Shown here in pieces: positions 1-5,323 of a stretch of 6,253 nt of DNA; position 1 is the stretch's first letter, and each line of letters begins with the position of its first letter. The stretch is taken from positions 1 to 6,253 of the forward strand of contig CAUZOL010000385.1 of the NCBI GenBank assembly GCA_963581435.1. The letters run 5' to 3'. The stretch comes from JABISG01 sp963581435 (GTDB taxonomy: Bacteria > Planctomycetota > Planctomycetia > Planctomycetales > Planctomycetaceae). The notes beneath the pieces are model-generated. The model searched no databases. It had not been told where the DNA came from and was given only the letters and a program-made list of their open reading frames with translations. The position numbers and the translations under genes are program-made.

Positions 1-39
1 GCCCAGAAGAAGTCGGTAATGCGCATTCAGAGATTCCAT
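1..39 (-). CDS. N-terminal 13 codons of a probable ISL3-like transposase (partial)
   Basis: The minus-strand ATG at 37-39 starts MESLNAHYRLLLG and runs off the left edge. A Shine-Dalgarno-like GAGG (48-51 on the plus strand as CCTC) sits 8 bases upstream. Short openings of the form '...YxxLLGL' are typical of ISL3 transposases, whose next residues usually hold a zinc-binding region and, further on, a DDE catalytic core; none of that is visible here. With only 13 residues the family call rests mostly on the terminal-repeat-like sequence beside it. It could instead be the start of an unrelated protein. Confidence 0.42.
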   Translation of the reverse strand, partial: MESLNAHYRLLLG

Positions 40-126
40 CGTCTCGACCTCGGAAATCCCCCATGATCCCGAGATCGATTCCACACGTCAAATCAAGCAG
101 CACCCACTAAAATGCGCGAAGAACCC
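1..126 (-). mobile_element. Terminal part of an ISL3-like insertion sequence (partial, runs off the left edge)
   Basis: Read on the minus strand from 126, the sequence begins GGGTTCTTCGCGCATTTTAG, which resembles the GG-TCTTCG-type terminal inverted repeats I associate with ISL3-family elements. About 87 bases further in, an ATG (37-39) preceded by GAGG opens a frame that looks like an ISL3 transposase N-terminus. Position 126 is also exactly where the neighbouring membrane-protein gene loses its family resemblance: residue 210 is followed by 12 residues that do not fit, then a stop. ISL3 elements usually make 8-bp target duplications, so GATTTCGT (127-134) would be the expected copy, but the other end lies outside the window. 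The family call is from memory of the family pattern; the boundary is an inference. Confidence 0.5.
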
Positions 127-756
127 GATTTCGTGAAGTGTCAAGAGATTGGCGATTGGAATAATGGACATCCAACCCGGCTGGCCTGCTTTTTCGAAGA
201 CACGCCAGATTGCAACAATGTTAATGAGGGCGACGGCAACAAAAGCGGATAGGAAAAAGAAGAGAGGCTCACGCGTCGCCGCGCTTGCCACAGCGCCAAT
301 TATCACCGGTACGGCAAACAGTACCCCCAGGAGGATCAACGCATTTGCCTGGGAACTGCTTGCACGTCGTTTCTTTCGACGCTTGGGGCGTTTTGTTGTC
401 AACCCTTTGCGCCTTGAACCACGCGAGCCCGATCGAGACTTCCTTTTGCGTGGCGACGATGCTGTGGCAAATTCATCCTCGAAATCGCCATCCAGTTCGT
501 CCTCGTAGTCTTCCCCCTGATCGAAGTCGTCGCCGAAACCGTCGTCGGCGAACGAGTCGTCGTCCCAGGGGTCACTCTGCGGTTTGGGCTTGGGCTTCTT
601 GCGTCGCGGTGCGGCACTGGCCGCCTGCTTTTTCTTTTTCTTCGGCCCGGCGGGAATCTGAATCGACGCACCGCATTTGCACTTGGCTCGTTTGCCGGCC
701 ATCTCGGGTTTGACTTTGTAAGTCTTCGAACACTCGTCACATACAATGGAGATCAT
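88..756 (-). CDS. Zinc-ribbon, charge-segregated membrane protein, probably truncated by an insertion sequence
   Basis: This 222-residue protein has a clear modular layout. Residues 1-35 form an MJ0042-like zinc ribbon with Cys6, Cys9, Cys26 and Cys28 (CDEC ... CKC). A Lys/Arg/Pro-rich stretch follows (38-59), then a strongly acidic block of Asp/Glu with Phe and Gly (62-97), then a second basic block (102-132). Two hydrophobic segments (about 139-160 and 165-185) should span the inner membrane. After them, FEKAGQPGWMSIIPIANLL (188-206) matches the repeated motif of DUF5684-like membrane proteins. In that family I expect further hydrophobic sequence, but here residue 210 is followed by 12 unrelated residues (codons 91-126) and a TGA at 88-90. 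Those codons coincide with the presumed insertion-sequence end, so the original gene probably ran on and this is a disrupted copy with a new tail. The ATG at 754-756 opens directly into the zinc ribbon; no strong ribosome binding site is seen. The function is unknown. Whether the truncated product is stable cannot be told. Confidence 0.8.
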   Translation of the reverse strand: MISIVCDECSKTYKVKPEMAGKRAKCKCGASIQIPAGPKKKKKQAASAAPRRKKPKPKPQSDPWDDDSFADDGFGDDFDQGEDYEDELDGDFEDEFATASSPRKRKSRSGSRGSRRKGLTTKRPKRRKKRRASSSQANALILLGVLFAVPVIIGAVASAATREPLFFFLSAFVAVALINIVAIWRVFEKAGQPGWMSIIPIANLLTLHEIGFFAHFSGCCLI

Positions 757-814
757 GTGGCTGGCTTCATTCCCGCGAAAACGGTTGAGATGGGCAGACT
801 GTCGGCTCGGTTCA

Positions 815-822
815 ATTGTAGC
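815..822 (-). promoter_or_regulatory. Candidate -10 promoter element GCTACAAT for the zinc-ribbon membrane protein
   Basis: On the minus strand GCTACAAT lies 58 bases upstream of the ATG at 756, in the 135-base gap after the DUF1501 gene. TACAAT differs from the TATAAT consensus at one position. No convincing -35 box is seen at 16-18 bases. The same octamer occurs at 2394-2401 (minus) and 2623-2630 (plus), each pointing at a gene, which raises its credibility. It implies this gene can be transcribed separately from the DUF1501 gene upstream. Confidence 0.45.
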
Positions 823-891
823 CTAATCGACACTTCGGATGCCATTCTGCCAACGCAGCGGCTCACGACCAATCGCGCAAATCCAATCGCC

Positions 892-2268
892 TCACACCAA
901 CTGCGAGATTGGCTGCCCATCGTACAGAATGGGAATTGGTCGGCCGGAAAAGTTCACCAGACCGCGTGTGACATCGATTCCCAGATGGCGGTAGATGGTT
1001 GCCATCAAATCCTGCGGTGTGACGGGATCGTGCAGCGGATGTTCCGCTTTCGAGTTTGTGGTGCCGACCACTTGTCCCATTCTCAATCCACCACCGGCAA
1101 TCAACGCGCTGAACGCATTGGGCCAATGATCCCGACCCAACCAGGGGCCGCCTTTCTTCCCCGGAAACGTTGCCCGGCGGGTCAGTCGCGGCGTGCGGCC
1201 GAACTCTCCGCAGGCAACAACCAGCACCTTGCGGTCGAGACCGCGCTCGTGCAGATCTTCGATGAGCGCCGTGATGGCCTGATCGTACTGCGGGAACCGT
1301 TCGAGATTGGCATGCACGAGGTGAAACGGCCCGGCGTGATCGTCCCAACTGAAATACTTGCTCTTGTTGGAAGGTGCGGTTGCGTCAACATTGATAACGG
1401 CAGAACCGGCCTCGGCCAGCCGCCGCGCCAGCAAACAATTCTGCCCCCAACGGTGACGGCCGTAGCGATCGCGAAGCGTGTCGTCTTCTTTGCTGAGGTC
1501 AAACGCGTCGGCAACTTTGTTACTGGTCAGCATATTGAAAGCGGCTTGACGAAAATCTTCCGTCCCTCCCATTGAACCGGCGAGATCGAGATCGCGGCGA
1601 AACCGGTCGAACTGGGCAACAAGCGACTTGCGGTCGTCCAATCGTTTGCCGTCGATGCCCGCTGCCAATGTCAGATTCTTCGGAGAGAACCCCTTGGCCG
1701 ACGGATCGCCGGAGTCGAACGCCTTGTGACTGAGTCCCAAATAATTTGGCGCCGTCATAAATGGCGCTCTGTGTACGCCGATGTATTGCGGCAAACCGTC
1801 AGGCCGTGGGCCGCGCACGTAACTGGCAATCATGCCAAAATCGGGATGCTGCGATTTGTTGGTCGATGTGGGATCGGGAGCCGGCGGTTCCTTCCCGGTC
1901 AACACGGTGATGCTGCCATCGTTGTGAGCCGACATGCCGTGATGCAGCGTGCGAACGATGGAAAAGCGATCGGCGATTTTCGCCTGCAGCGGGAAGTGTT
2001 CGACCAGATCCATTCCCGGCACTTTGGACGAAATGGGATTGAACGGCCCACGATATTCGCTGGGCGCATCCGGCTTCATATCGTACGTTTCCAGTTGGCT
2101 TGGCCCGCCCCACATCCAGAACAGAATGACCGACGTCTCGGGGTCGCTCACGCCTGCCGCCGCCCGATAGGCGAGCAAGTCCGAAAGCGTCATACCGCCC
2201 AACGCAAGCGTGCCAACCCGCATGAACTCGCGTCGTGGCATTGGGCCTGGGCAAATCGCGCGATTCAT
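892..2268 (-). CDS. DUF1501 family protein with a Tat signal
   Basis: The 458-residue product matches the DUF1501 family, abundant in planctomycetes and related in fold to the alkaline phosphatase/sulfatase superfamily; its biochemical role is not established. The N-terminus carries a twin-arginine signal (PRREFMRVG, Arg12-Arg13) followed by a hydrophobic stretch, so export by Tat is expected. Family landmarks appear in order: FWMWGGPSQLETYD (50-63), HHGMSAHNDGS (109-119), WDDHAGPFHLVH (308-319), ACGEFGRTPR (352-361), GRDHWP (378-383) and a C-terminal PILYDGQPISQLV. The Asp/His residues in these blocks are candidate metal ligands by analogy. The length is normal and no frameshift is seen. I chose the ATG at 2266-2268 because family members usually start about 10 residues before the twin arginines; an in-frame ATG at 2319 would add 17 untypical residues. 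Neither start has a good ribosome binding site. The DUF1549/DUF1553 (PSD1) gene that often accompanies this family is absent here. Confidence 0.9.
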   Translation of the reverse strand: MNRAICPGPMPRREFMRVGTLALGGMTLSDLLAYRAAAGVSDPETSVILFWMWGGPSQLETYDMKPDAPSEYRGPFNPISSKVPGMDLVEHFPLQAKIADRFSIVRTLHHGMSAHNDGSITVLTGKEPPAPDPTSTNKSQHPDFGMIASYVRGPRPDGLPQYIGVHRAPFMTAPNYLGLSHKAFDSGDPSAKGFSPKNLTLAAGIDGKRLDDRKSLVAQFDRFRRDLDLAGSMGGTEDFRQAAFNMLTSNKVADAFDLSKEDDTLRDRYGRHRWGQNCLLARRLAEAGSAVINVDATAPSNKSKYFSWDDHAGPFHLVHANLERFPQYDQAITALIEDLHERGLDRKVLVVACGEFGRTPRLTRRATFPGKKGGPWLGRDHWPNAFSALIAGGGLRMGQVVGTTNSKAEHPLHDPVTPQDLMATIYRHLGIDVTRGLVNFSGRPIPILYDGQPISQLV

Positions 2269-2328
2269 CAAGCACCCGCAAAGATTATTAGACCTGCCGA
2301 AACTCCCGCAAACCGACATATTTTTGCG

Positions 2329-2435
2329 GCACTTCAGTTACTGTTCGTCCAACAAATTCACCTCGAAGATGAGCGAGGCTGACGACGGCGGATATTGTAG
2401 CATCGCCCGGTAGTGGTCTCTAGCGCACTTCAGTT
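2329..2435 (+). repeat. 11-base direct repeat GCACTTCAGTT flanking the DUF1501 promoter candidate
   Basis: GCACTTCAGTT occurs at 2329-2339 and again, identically, at 2425-2435, 96 bases apart. The pair straddles the minus-strand GCTACAAT motif at 2394-2401. An exact 11-mer pair in about 400 bases is unlikely by chance, roughly a few percent. It may be a pair of regulator binding sites or simply a relic of a small duplication. Confidence 0.4.
2394..2401 (-). promoter_or_regulatory. Candidate -10 promoter element GCTACAAT for the DUF1501 gene
   Basis: On the minus strand this octamer lies 125 bases upstream of the chosen DUF1501 start (2268), which implies a leader of about 115-120 bases. It is 74 bases from the alternative ATG at 2319. 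No clear -35 box is visible. Its support comes from recurrence of the same octamer before two other genes in the window. Confidence 0.38.
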
Positions 2436-2446
2436 GTGTCGAGTTG

Positions 2447-2498
2447 GATGTGACGGCGCGACAGCACAGACAATTGTTGGACATTGTCGTGTCACATC
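2447..2498. promoter_or_regulatory. Nested inverted repeat in the divergent intergenic region
   Basis: An 8-base outer pair GATGTGAC (2447-2454) and GTCACATC (2491-2498) is perfect. Inside it are two alternative inner pairings with the right arm: CGACA (2459-2463) with TGTCG (2485-2489), or GACAAT (2469-2474) with ATTGTC (2483-2488). The sequence could form a 52-base hairpin as RNA, or serve as a dyad operator on DNA. No T-run follows on either strand, so it is not a standard terminator. It lies upstream of both candidate promoters' transcripts, which favours a DNA-level operator. Confidence 0.4.
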
Positions 2499-2622
2499 AA
2501 TTTGCGGGCCACAGGTAACAGAGCGGTCGCGATTGTGAGGTGGGCGTCATCAGCCGAACACGAAAGGATTGCCGCTCGAAAAATATGCAGCCAAGTGCTG
2601 TGGTCGGCCCCCCGGTCAACAC

Positions 2623-2630
2623 GCTACAAT
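2623..2630 (+). promoter_or_regulatory. Candidate -10 promoter element GCTACAAT for the secreted basic protein
   Basis: The plus-strand octamer ends 54 bases before the ATG at 2685, a usual distance for a promoter with a short leader. No convincing -35 box is present; the preceding 30 bases are C-rich. It is the third copy of this octamer in the window, again in the orientation of the downstream gene. Confidence 0.45.
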
Positions 2631-2671
2631 TCGGCGCGGATGTCGCGCGCCGTCATTCATTCTGCAATGTG

Positions 2672-2677
2672 AAGGAG
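2672..2677 (+). promoter_or_regulatory. Shine-Dalgarno AAGGAG that decides the start at 2685
   Basis: AAGGAG ends 7 bases before the ATG at 2685, which is ideal spacing. The upstream in-frame ATG at 2679 is only 1 base away from it and is too close to be used. This moves the start two codons downstream and puts the signal peptide at the true N-terminus (MRLSLGRT). Confidence 0.75.
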
Positions 2678-2684
2678 TATGCTC

Positions 2685-3416
2685 ATGCGATTAAGTCTAG
2701 GAAGAACGTTCGTGGTGGCAGCAATTCTTGGCCTCTCTCCGGCGGTATTTGCTCAAAGCCCACCAGAAAAAGTCGAGCAGGCGCAAGCCGCGCTGGAGAA
2801 AGCATTGAAGCAGCTGAAAGACGCGGAGATCACGCTGAAGAAAGCCCAATATTACGCCAAGACCAAGGGTGCTGATTCGAAAGAGGGACCGCGACGCAGA
2901 GTGTCAGGAAGGCCAAGTCGCGAGGAATCCAAGCAGCGGATGGAAGCGCTCCAAAAGGCCATGAAGAATCGTACGGAAAAACGCGGGCCTCAAGGCGGAC
3001 GACCAAGTGGTGAGGATATCAAGAAGCGGACGGAAGGGTTCCAGAAAGCGATGAAGGAACGCATGGAACATCACAAAGCCGCCCACTCCAAAGAGGGTGC
3101 GCGAAGCAAGGGCAAAGGCCCAGGCGATCAAGGTTCTCGATTCGGTCGCGGACCGCACGGTCGCCCCGGATTCGGTCAGCGCGGACCCGGCGGTCCGGGA
3201 CGTTCCGGTTTCGGCTTCGGTTCAAGACGTCCGGGGTTTGGTCCGAAACGTCCAGATTTCAAACCAGGATCGCCTTCCTTCAAAGGTCGTCCCGGCCCGG
3301 GACCGCACGAACGCCCCTCGGCGGATGCCAAATCGGGCAAGCGACCGTCCATCGAAACGAGGCTCGACAAACTCGCCCGGGAAATCGAAGCAATCCGCAG
3401 AGAGTTAAAAAAGTAA
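2685..3416 (+). CDS. Secreted, highly basic coiled-coil and Arg/Gly/Phe-rich low-complexity protein
   Basis: I do not recognise a family for this 243-residue protein. Residues 1-23 are a typical Sec signal peptide ending PAVFA, with QSPP after the likely cleavage site. Residues 28-60 form an Ala/Lys/Glu/Leu-rich helix likely to be coiled coil. Two tandem 22-residue repeats follow, GRPSREESKQRMEALQKAMK... (75-96) and GRPSGEDIKKRTEGFQKAMK... (105-126), with a 30-residue period; SKEG at 65-68 and again at 135-138 may mark a larger repeat. Residues 143-210 are low complexity, built from Gly, Arg, Pro and Phe in RGPHGRPGFG-like units. The C-terminus (223-243) is another amphipathic helix with Leu/Ile heptads. 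The protein is very basic overall. The layout suggests an extracytoplasmic protein that oligomerises through its helices and contacts polyanions with its middle part, but this is inference. A good ribosome binding site fixes the start, and a strong terminator follows the stop, so it is probably transcribed alone. Confidence 0.82.
   Translation: MRLSLGRTFVVAAILGLSPAVFAQSPPEKVEQAQAALEKALKQLKDAEITLKKAQYYAKTKGADSKEGPRRRVSGRPSREESKQRMEALQKAMKNRTEKRGPQGGRPSGEDIKKRTEGFQKAMKERMEHHKAAHSKEGARSKGKGPGDQGSRFGRGPHGRPGFGQRGPGGPGRSGFGFGSRRPGFGPKRPDFKPGSPSFKGRPGPGPHERPSADAKSGKRPSIETRLDKLAREIEAIRRELKK
2907..3062 (+). repeat. Two tandem 22-residue repeats (30-residue period) within the basic secreted protein
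   Basis: Copies at 2907-2972 and 2997-3062 encode GRPS-[RG]-E-x-x-K-[QK]-R-x-E-x-x-QKAMK-[NE]-R. The DNA has diverged between copies while the protein pattern is kept, which suggests selection on the helix rather than a recent slippage event. Confidence 0.7.
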
Positions 3417-3443
3417 CATTCGACGTTGGATCACGATCGAGAC

Positions 3444-3489
3444 AACAACCTGGCCCTGCGCAACGCCCGTTGTGCAGGGCCGTTGTTTT
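3444..3489 (+). terminator. Strong intrinsic terminator after the basic protein gene
   Basis: A 13-bp stem pairs GGCCCTGCGCAAC (3452-3464) with GTTGTGCAGGGCC (3469-3481), with one G-U wobble and a GCCC loop. It is extended at its base by AACAAC (3444-3449) pairing with GTTGTT (3482-3487) across a 2-base bulge. A short T-rich run (3483-3489) follows. It begins 27 bases after the stop codon at 3416 and separates that gene from the esterase. Confidence 0.85.
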
Positions 3490-3557
3490 GCGCGGCGTCC
3501 AATATTTCTTCTTTGTGCAAGAGCAGCTGCAACATACGAAATCGATTCAATAATGAT

Positions 3558-3563
3558 TACAAT
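3558..3563 (+). promoter_or_regulatory. Candidate -10 promoter element TACAAT for the esterase gene
   Basis: TACAAT, here preceded by AT rather than GC, ends 49 bases before the GTG start at 3613 and lies after the terminator, in an AT-richer stretch (3536-3600). It shares the six-base core with the three GCTACAAT motifs of this window. No clear -35 box is seen. Confidence 0.4.
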
Positions 3564-3612
3564 GAAAACCCAACTTAATCGATAGAAGAAAACCCAAACG
3601 AGATACACAACC

Positions 3613-5259
3613 GTGATCAATACCACTCGAATCGCCTGCATCGGGTTTGCGTTTTCCCTGCTCCTTTGCGTCACTGCGAACGCAGAAGACAACAAGACCG
3701 TGCGGGTCTTCATCTTCGCCGGACAGTCGAACATGGTGGGGTCCGACTCCAAGGTGAAAGACATCAAACGCTTTCCGCCGTTTGCGGGACTCGAAAAGGC
3801 CCAAGCCGGCGTGAAGTTCTCCTACTCCATAGGCCGCCAGAACAAGATGAATTCAGACGGTTGGGTTGATCTGCAACCTGTCAAAAACGTCGTCGGTCCG
3901 GAACTGAGTTTTGCCCGCAAAGTTTCGCAGAACATCGACGCACCAATCGCCATCATCAAGTGCGCCGCCGGCGGCACGCACCTGGGCGGCGACTGGAATC
4001 CTGATGAACCGATCGGCTTCAAAATGTACCCGCTGGCGATGGAGTTGATCCGGTCATCGCTGGCGGAATTCGACAAACAGAAGATTCCCTACCGCATCGA
4101 AGGGGTCATGTGGCATCAGGGCGAGAACGACATGTTCAAGCCGGAGTACATGGCGAACTATGGCAAGAACCTCGAGAACTTTCTGGCCAAATGGCGGCAT
4201 GATCTGAATACGCCCAAATTAAAATTCTACATCGGTGAGCTGTGCACCAAGACCATTTGGGGCATGGACCTGCGGCCGCGGATGTATGCCATCAGCCTGG
4301 GGCAAAAAGAAGTCACCCGGGCCGACCCGCTGGCGGAGTACATCTCGACGTCCCATGTCGGCGTCGAGATCGGTGGTGGCGTCGGACTGCATTATCACTA
4401 CGGAACACTGGGGCAACTCGAACATGGCGTCAATTATGCCGACGCCTACCTGCGAACCATCGGCAAAAGCAAACAAATCGCGCGGCCGCTAAAGAAATGG
4501 CCCTACAAGAAGGGCAGCAAGATCAAACTGTTTGTCCTCGCGGGCCATCGCAACATGGAAGGCGAGCGGGCATTCACGCAGGAACTGAAGTCACTCGACA
4601 GCGAACTGCTCAACAACAACCAATCGATCGCCTACAAGTACAGCATCGGCGGTGGCTACAAATCGTCCGCCGGCTGGGAACCGCTCGGTCCCGCCGGCTA
4701 CTACGACACCTTCGGCCCGGAACTCAGTTTCGGTCGCACGCTGCAAAACAAATTGCCCGGCAACATCGCCATCGCCAAGTTCACCCACAGCGGGTCGCAA
4801 ATGAATGACTGGACCCCCGAGGGCAGCATGGCCAAGACCCGGCACATCTATCCCCGCTTCATCGCATTTGTGAAGAAATCCATCGCGGAGCTTGAGGACA
4901 AAGGTCACGAAGTGGAACTGACGGGCGTGTTTTATCATGTCGGCGAGAATGACATGTCGATGCCGTCATACAGAAAAGTCGCAGGCCAACGGTTGAGTTC
5001 GACAGTCGCGCAGAGTCGCAAGGATTTGGCGCTGCCCGCGCTCAAGTGGTACGTCAGTCAACAACCACCGACCGATGACAAACGCGTTAACTCCATCGAC
5101 GTGACCAGCGAACTGGAAAAGGTTGCCGCCGCCGACAGCAATCTGATTCACATCAAAGCCTTCGATCTTCCCCAACAGGAAAAGAAGCTCGTCATCGACA
5201 CCGTCGGCATCGTTCGCCTGGGCGCAGTGATCGCGGAGCGGTATCTCAAGCAGCAGTAG
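3613..5259 (+). CDS. Secreted protein with tandem SASA (CE6-like, sialate O-acetylesterase-type) domains, second domain apparently inactive
   Basis: This 548-residue protein starts with a Sec signal peptide (about 1-24, ending TANA) and holds two SASA-type esterase domains (SGNH fold). Such enzymes remove acetyl groups from sialic acid or xylan-type sugars outside the cytoplasm; the substrate here is unknown. Domain 1 (about 29-283) has the nucleophile motif GQSNM (Ser39), GPELSFA (95-101), KCAAGGTH (116-123), WHQGENDM (167-174) and HYGTLGQLEHG with the likely catalytic His262. Domain 2 (about 303-547) keeps the frame (GPELSFG 368-374, GENDM 444-448) but reads GHRNM (311-315), with Arg313 in place of Ser. 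Its C-terminal block reads VIDTVGIVRLG (527-537), with Val527 where His262 aligns. Domain 2 is thus probably a pseudo-esterase. No Asp sits three residues before His262, as in many relatives. The start is GTG at 3613: an in-frame TAG at 3583 excludes upstream starts, and only a weak GAGA (3600-3603) precedes it. It is monocistronic between a terminator and a convergent gene. Confidence 0.88.
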   Translation: MINTTRIACIGFAFSLLLCVTANAEDNKTVRVFIFAGQSNMVGSDSKVKDIKRFPPFAGLEKAQAGVKFSYSIGRQNKMNSDGWVDLQPVKNVVGPELSFARKVSQNIDAPIAIIKCAAGGTHLGGDWNPDEPIGFKMYPLAMELIRSSLAEFDKQKIPYRIEGVMWHQGENDMFKPEYMANYGKNLENFLAKWRHDLNTPKLKFYIGELCTKTIWGMDLRPRMYAISLGQKEVTRADPLAEYISTSHVGVEIGGGVGLHYHYGTLGQLEHGVNYADAYLRTIGKSKQIARPLKKWPYKKGSKIKLFVLAGHRNMEGERAFTQELKSLDSELLNNNQSIAYKYSIGGGYKSSAGWEPLGPAGYYDTFGPELSFGRTLQNKLPGNIAIAKFTHSGSQMNDWTPEGSMAKTRHIYPRFIAFVKKSIAELEDKGHEVELTGVFYHVGENDMSMPSYRKVAGQRLSSTVAQSRKDLALPALKWYVSQQPPTDDKRVNSIDVTSELEKVAAADSNLIHIKAFDLPQQEKKLVIDTVGIVRLGAVIAERYLKQQ

Positions 5260-5323
5260 GCCGGCAATCAAAGCACCCGACCGAGCGACTTACGCGACAC
5301 GGCAGCGGAATCGAAACCGGGTT

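Larger units (their letters stand above)
2269..2684. other. Divergent intergenic region, 416 bases, no gene
   Basis: This region separates the minus-strand DUF1501 gene from the plus-strand basic protein gene, so it should hold promoters for both. It contains two oppositely oriented GCTACAAT motifs (2394-2401 minus, 2623-2630 plus), an 11-base direct repeat around the first of them, a nested inverted repeat (2447-2498) and a good Shine-Dalgarno sequence at 2672-2677. The short open frames inside (for example 2484-2672 and 2210-2413, plus) give compositions unlike proteins and have no ribosome binding site, so I do not call a gene. Confidence 0.7.

Noticed and set aside
757..1575. Long plus-strand open frame (272 codons) opposite the DUF1501 gene
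   Set aside because: It is antisense to a clear family member, has no recognisable domain or ribosome binding site, and its composition mirrors the codon bias of the real gene. The other plus-strand frames at 1726-2382 and 1949-2170 are dismissed for the same reason.
2317..2319. Alternative ATG at 2319 for the DUF1501 gene
   Set aside because: It would place 17 extra residues, including three cysteines, before the normal family N-terminus and weaken the Tat signal; it has no ribosome binding site.
3540..3584. Two ATCGAT palindromes upstream of the esterase gene
   Set aside because: Six-base palindromes in an AT-rich stretch are common, and the flanks do not extend the symmetry equally, so I see no operator.
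3562..3585. Seven-codon frame ATG...TAG upstream of the esterase start, considered as a leader peptide
   Set aside because: There is no ribosome binding site and no attenuator-like structure after it. It overlaps the candidate -10 motif by two bases, so it would start too close to the transcription start to be translated.
4242..4808. Plus-strand open frame of 188 codons inside the esterase gene
   Set aside because: It is an out-of-frame shadow rich in Arg, His and Gln, with no domain; the esterase frame is intact and carries all family motifs.
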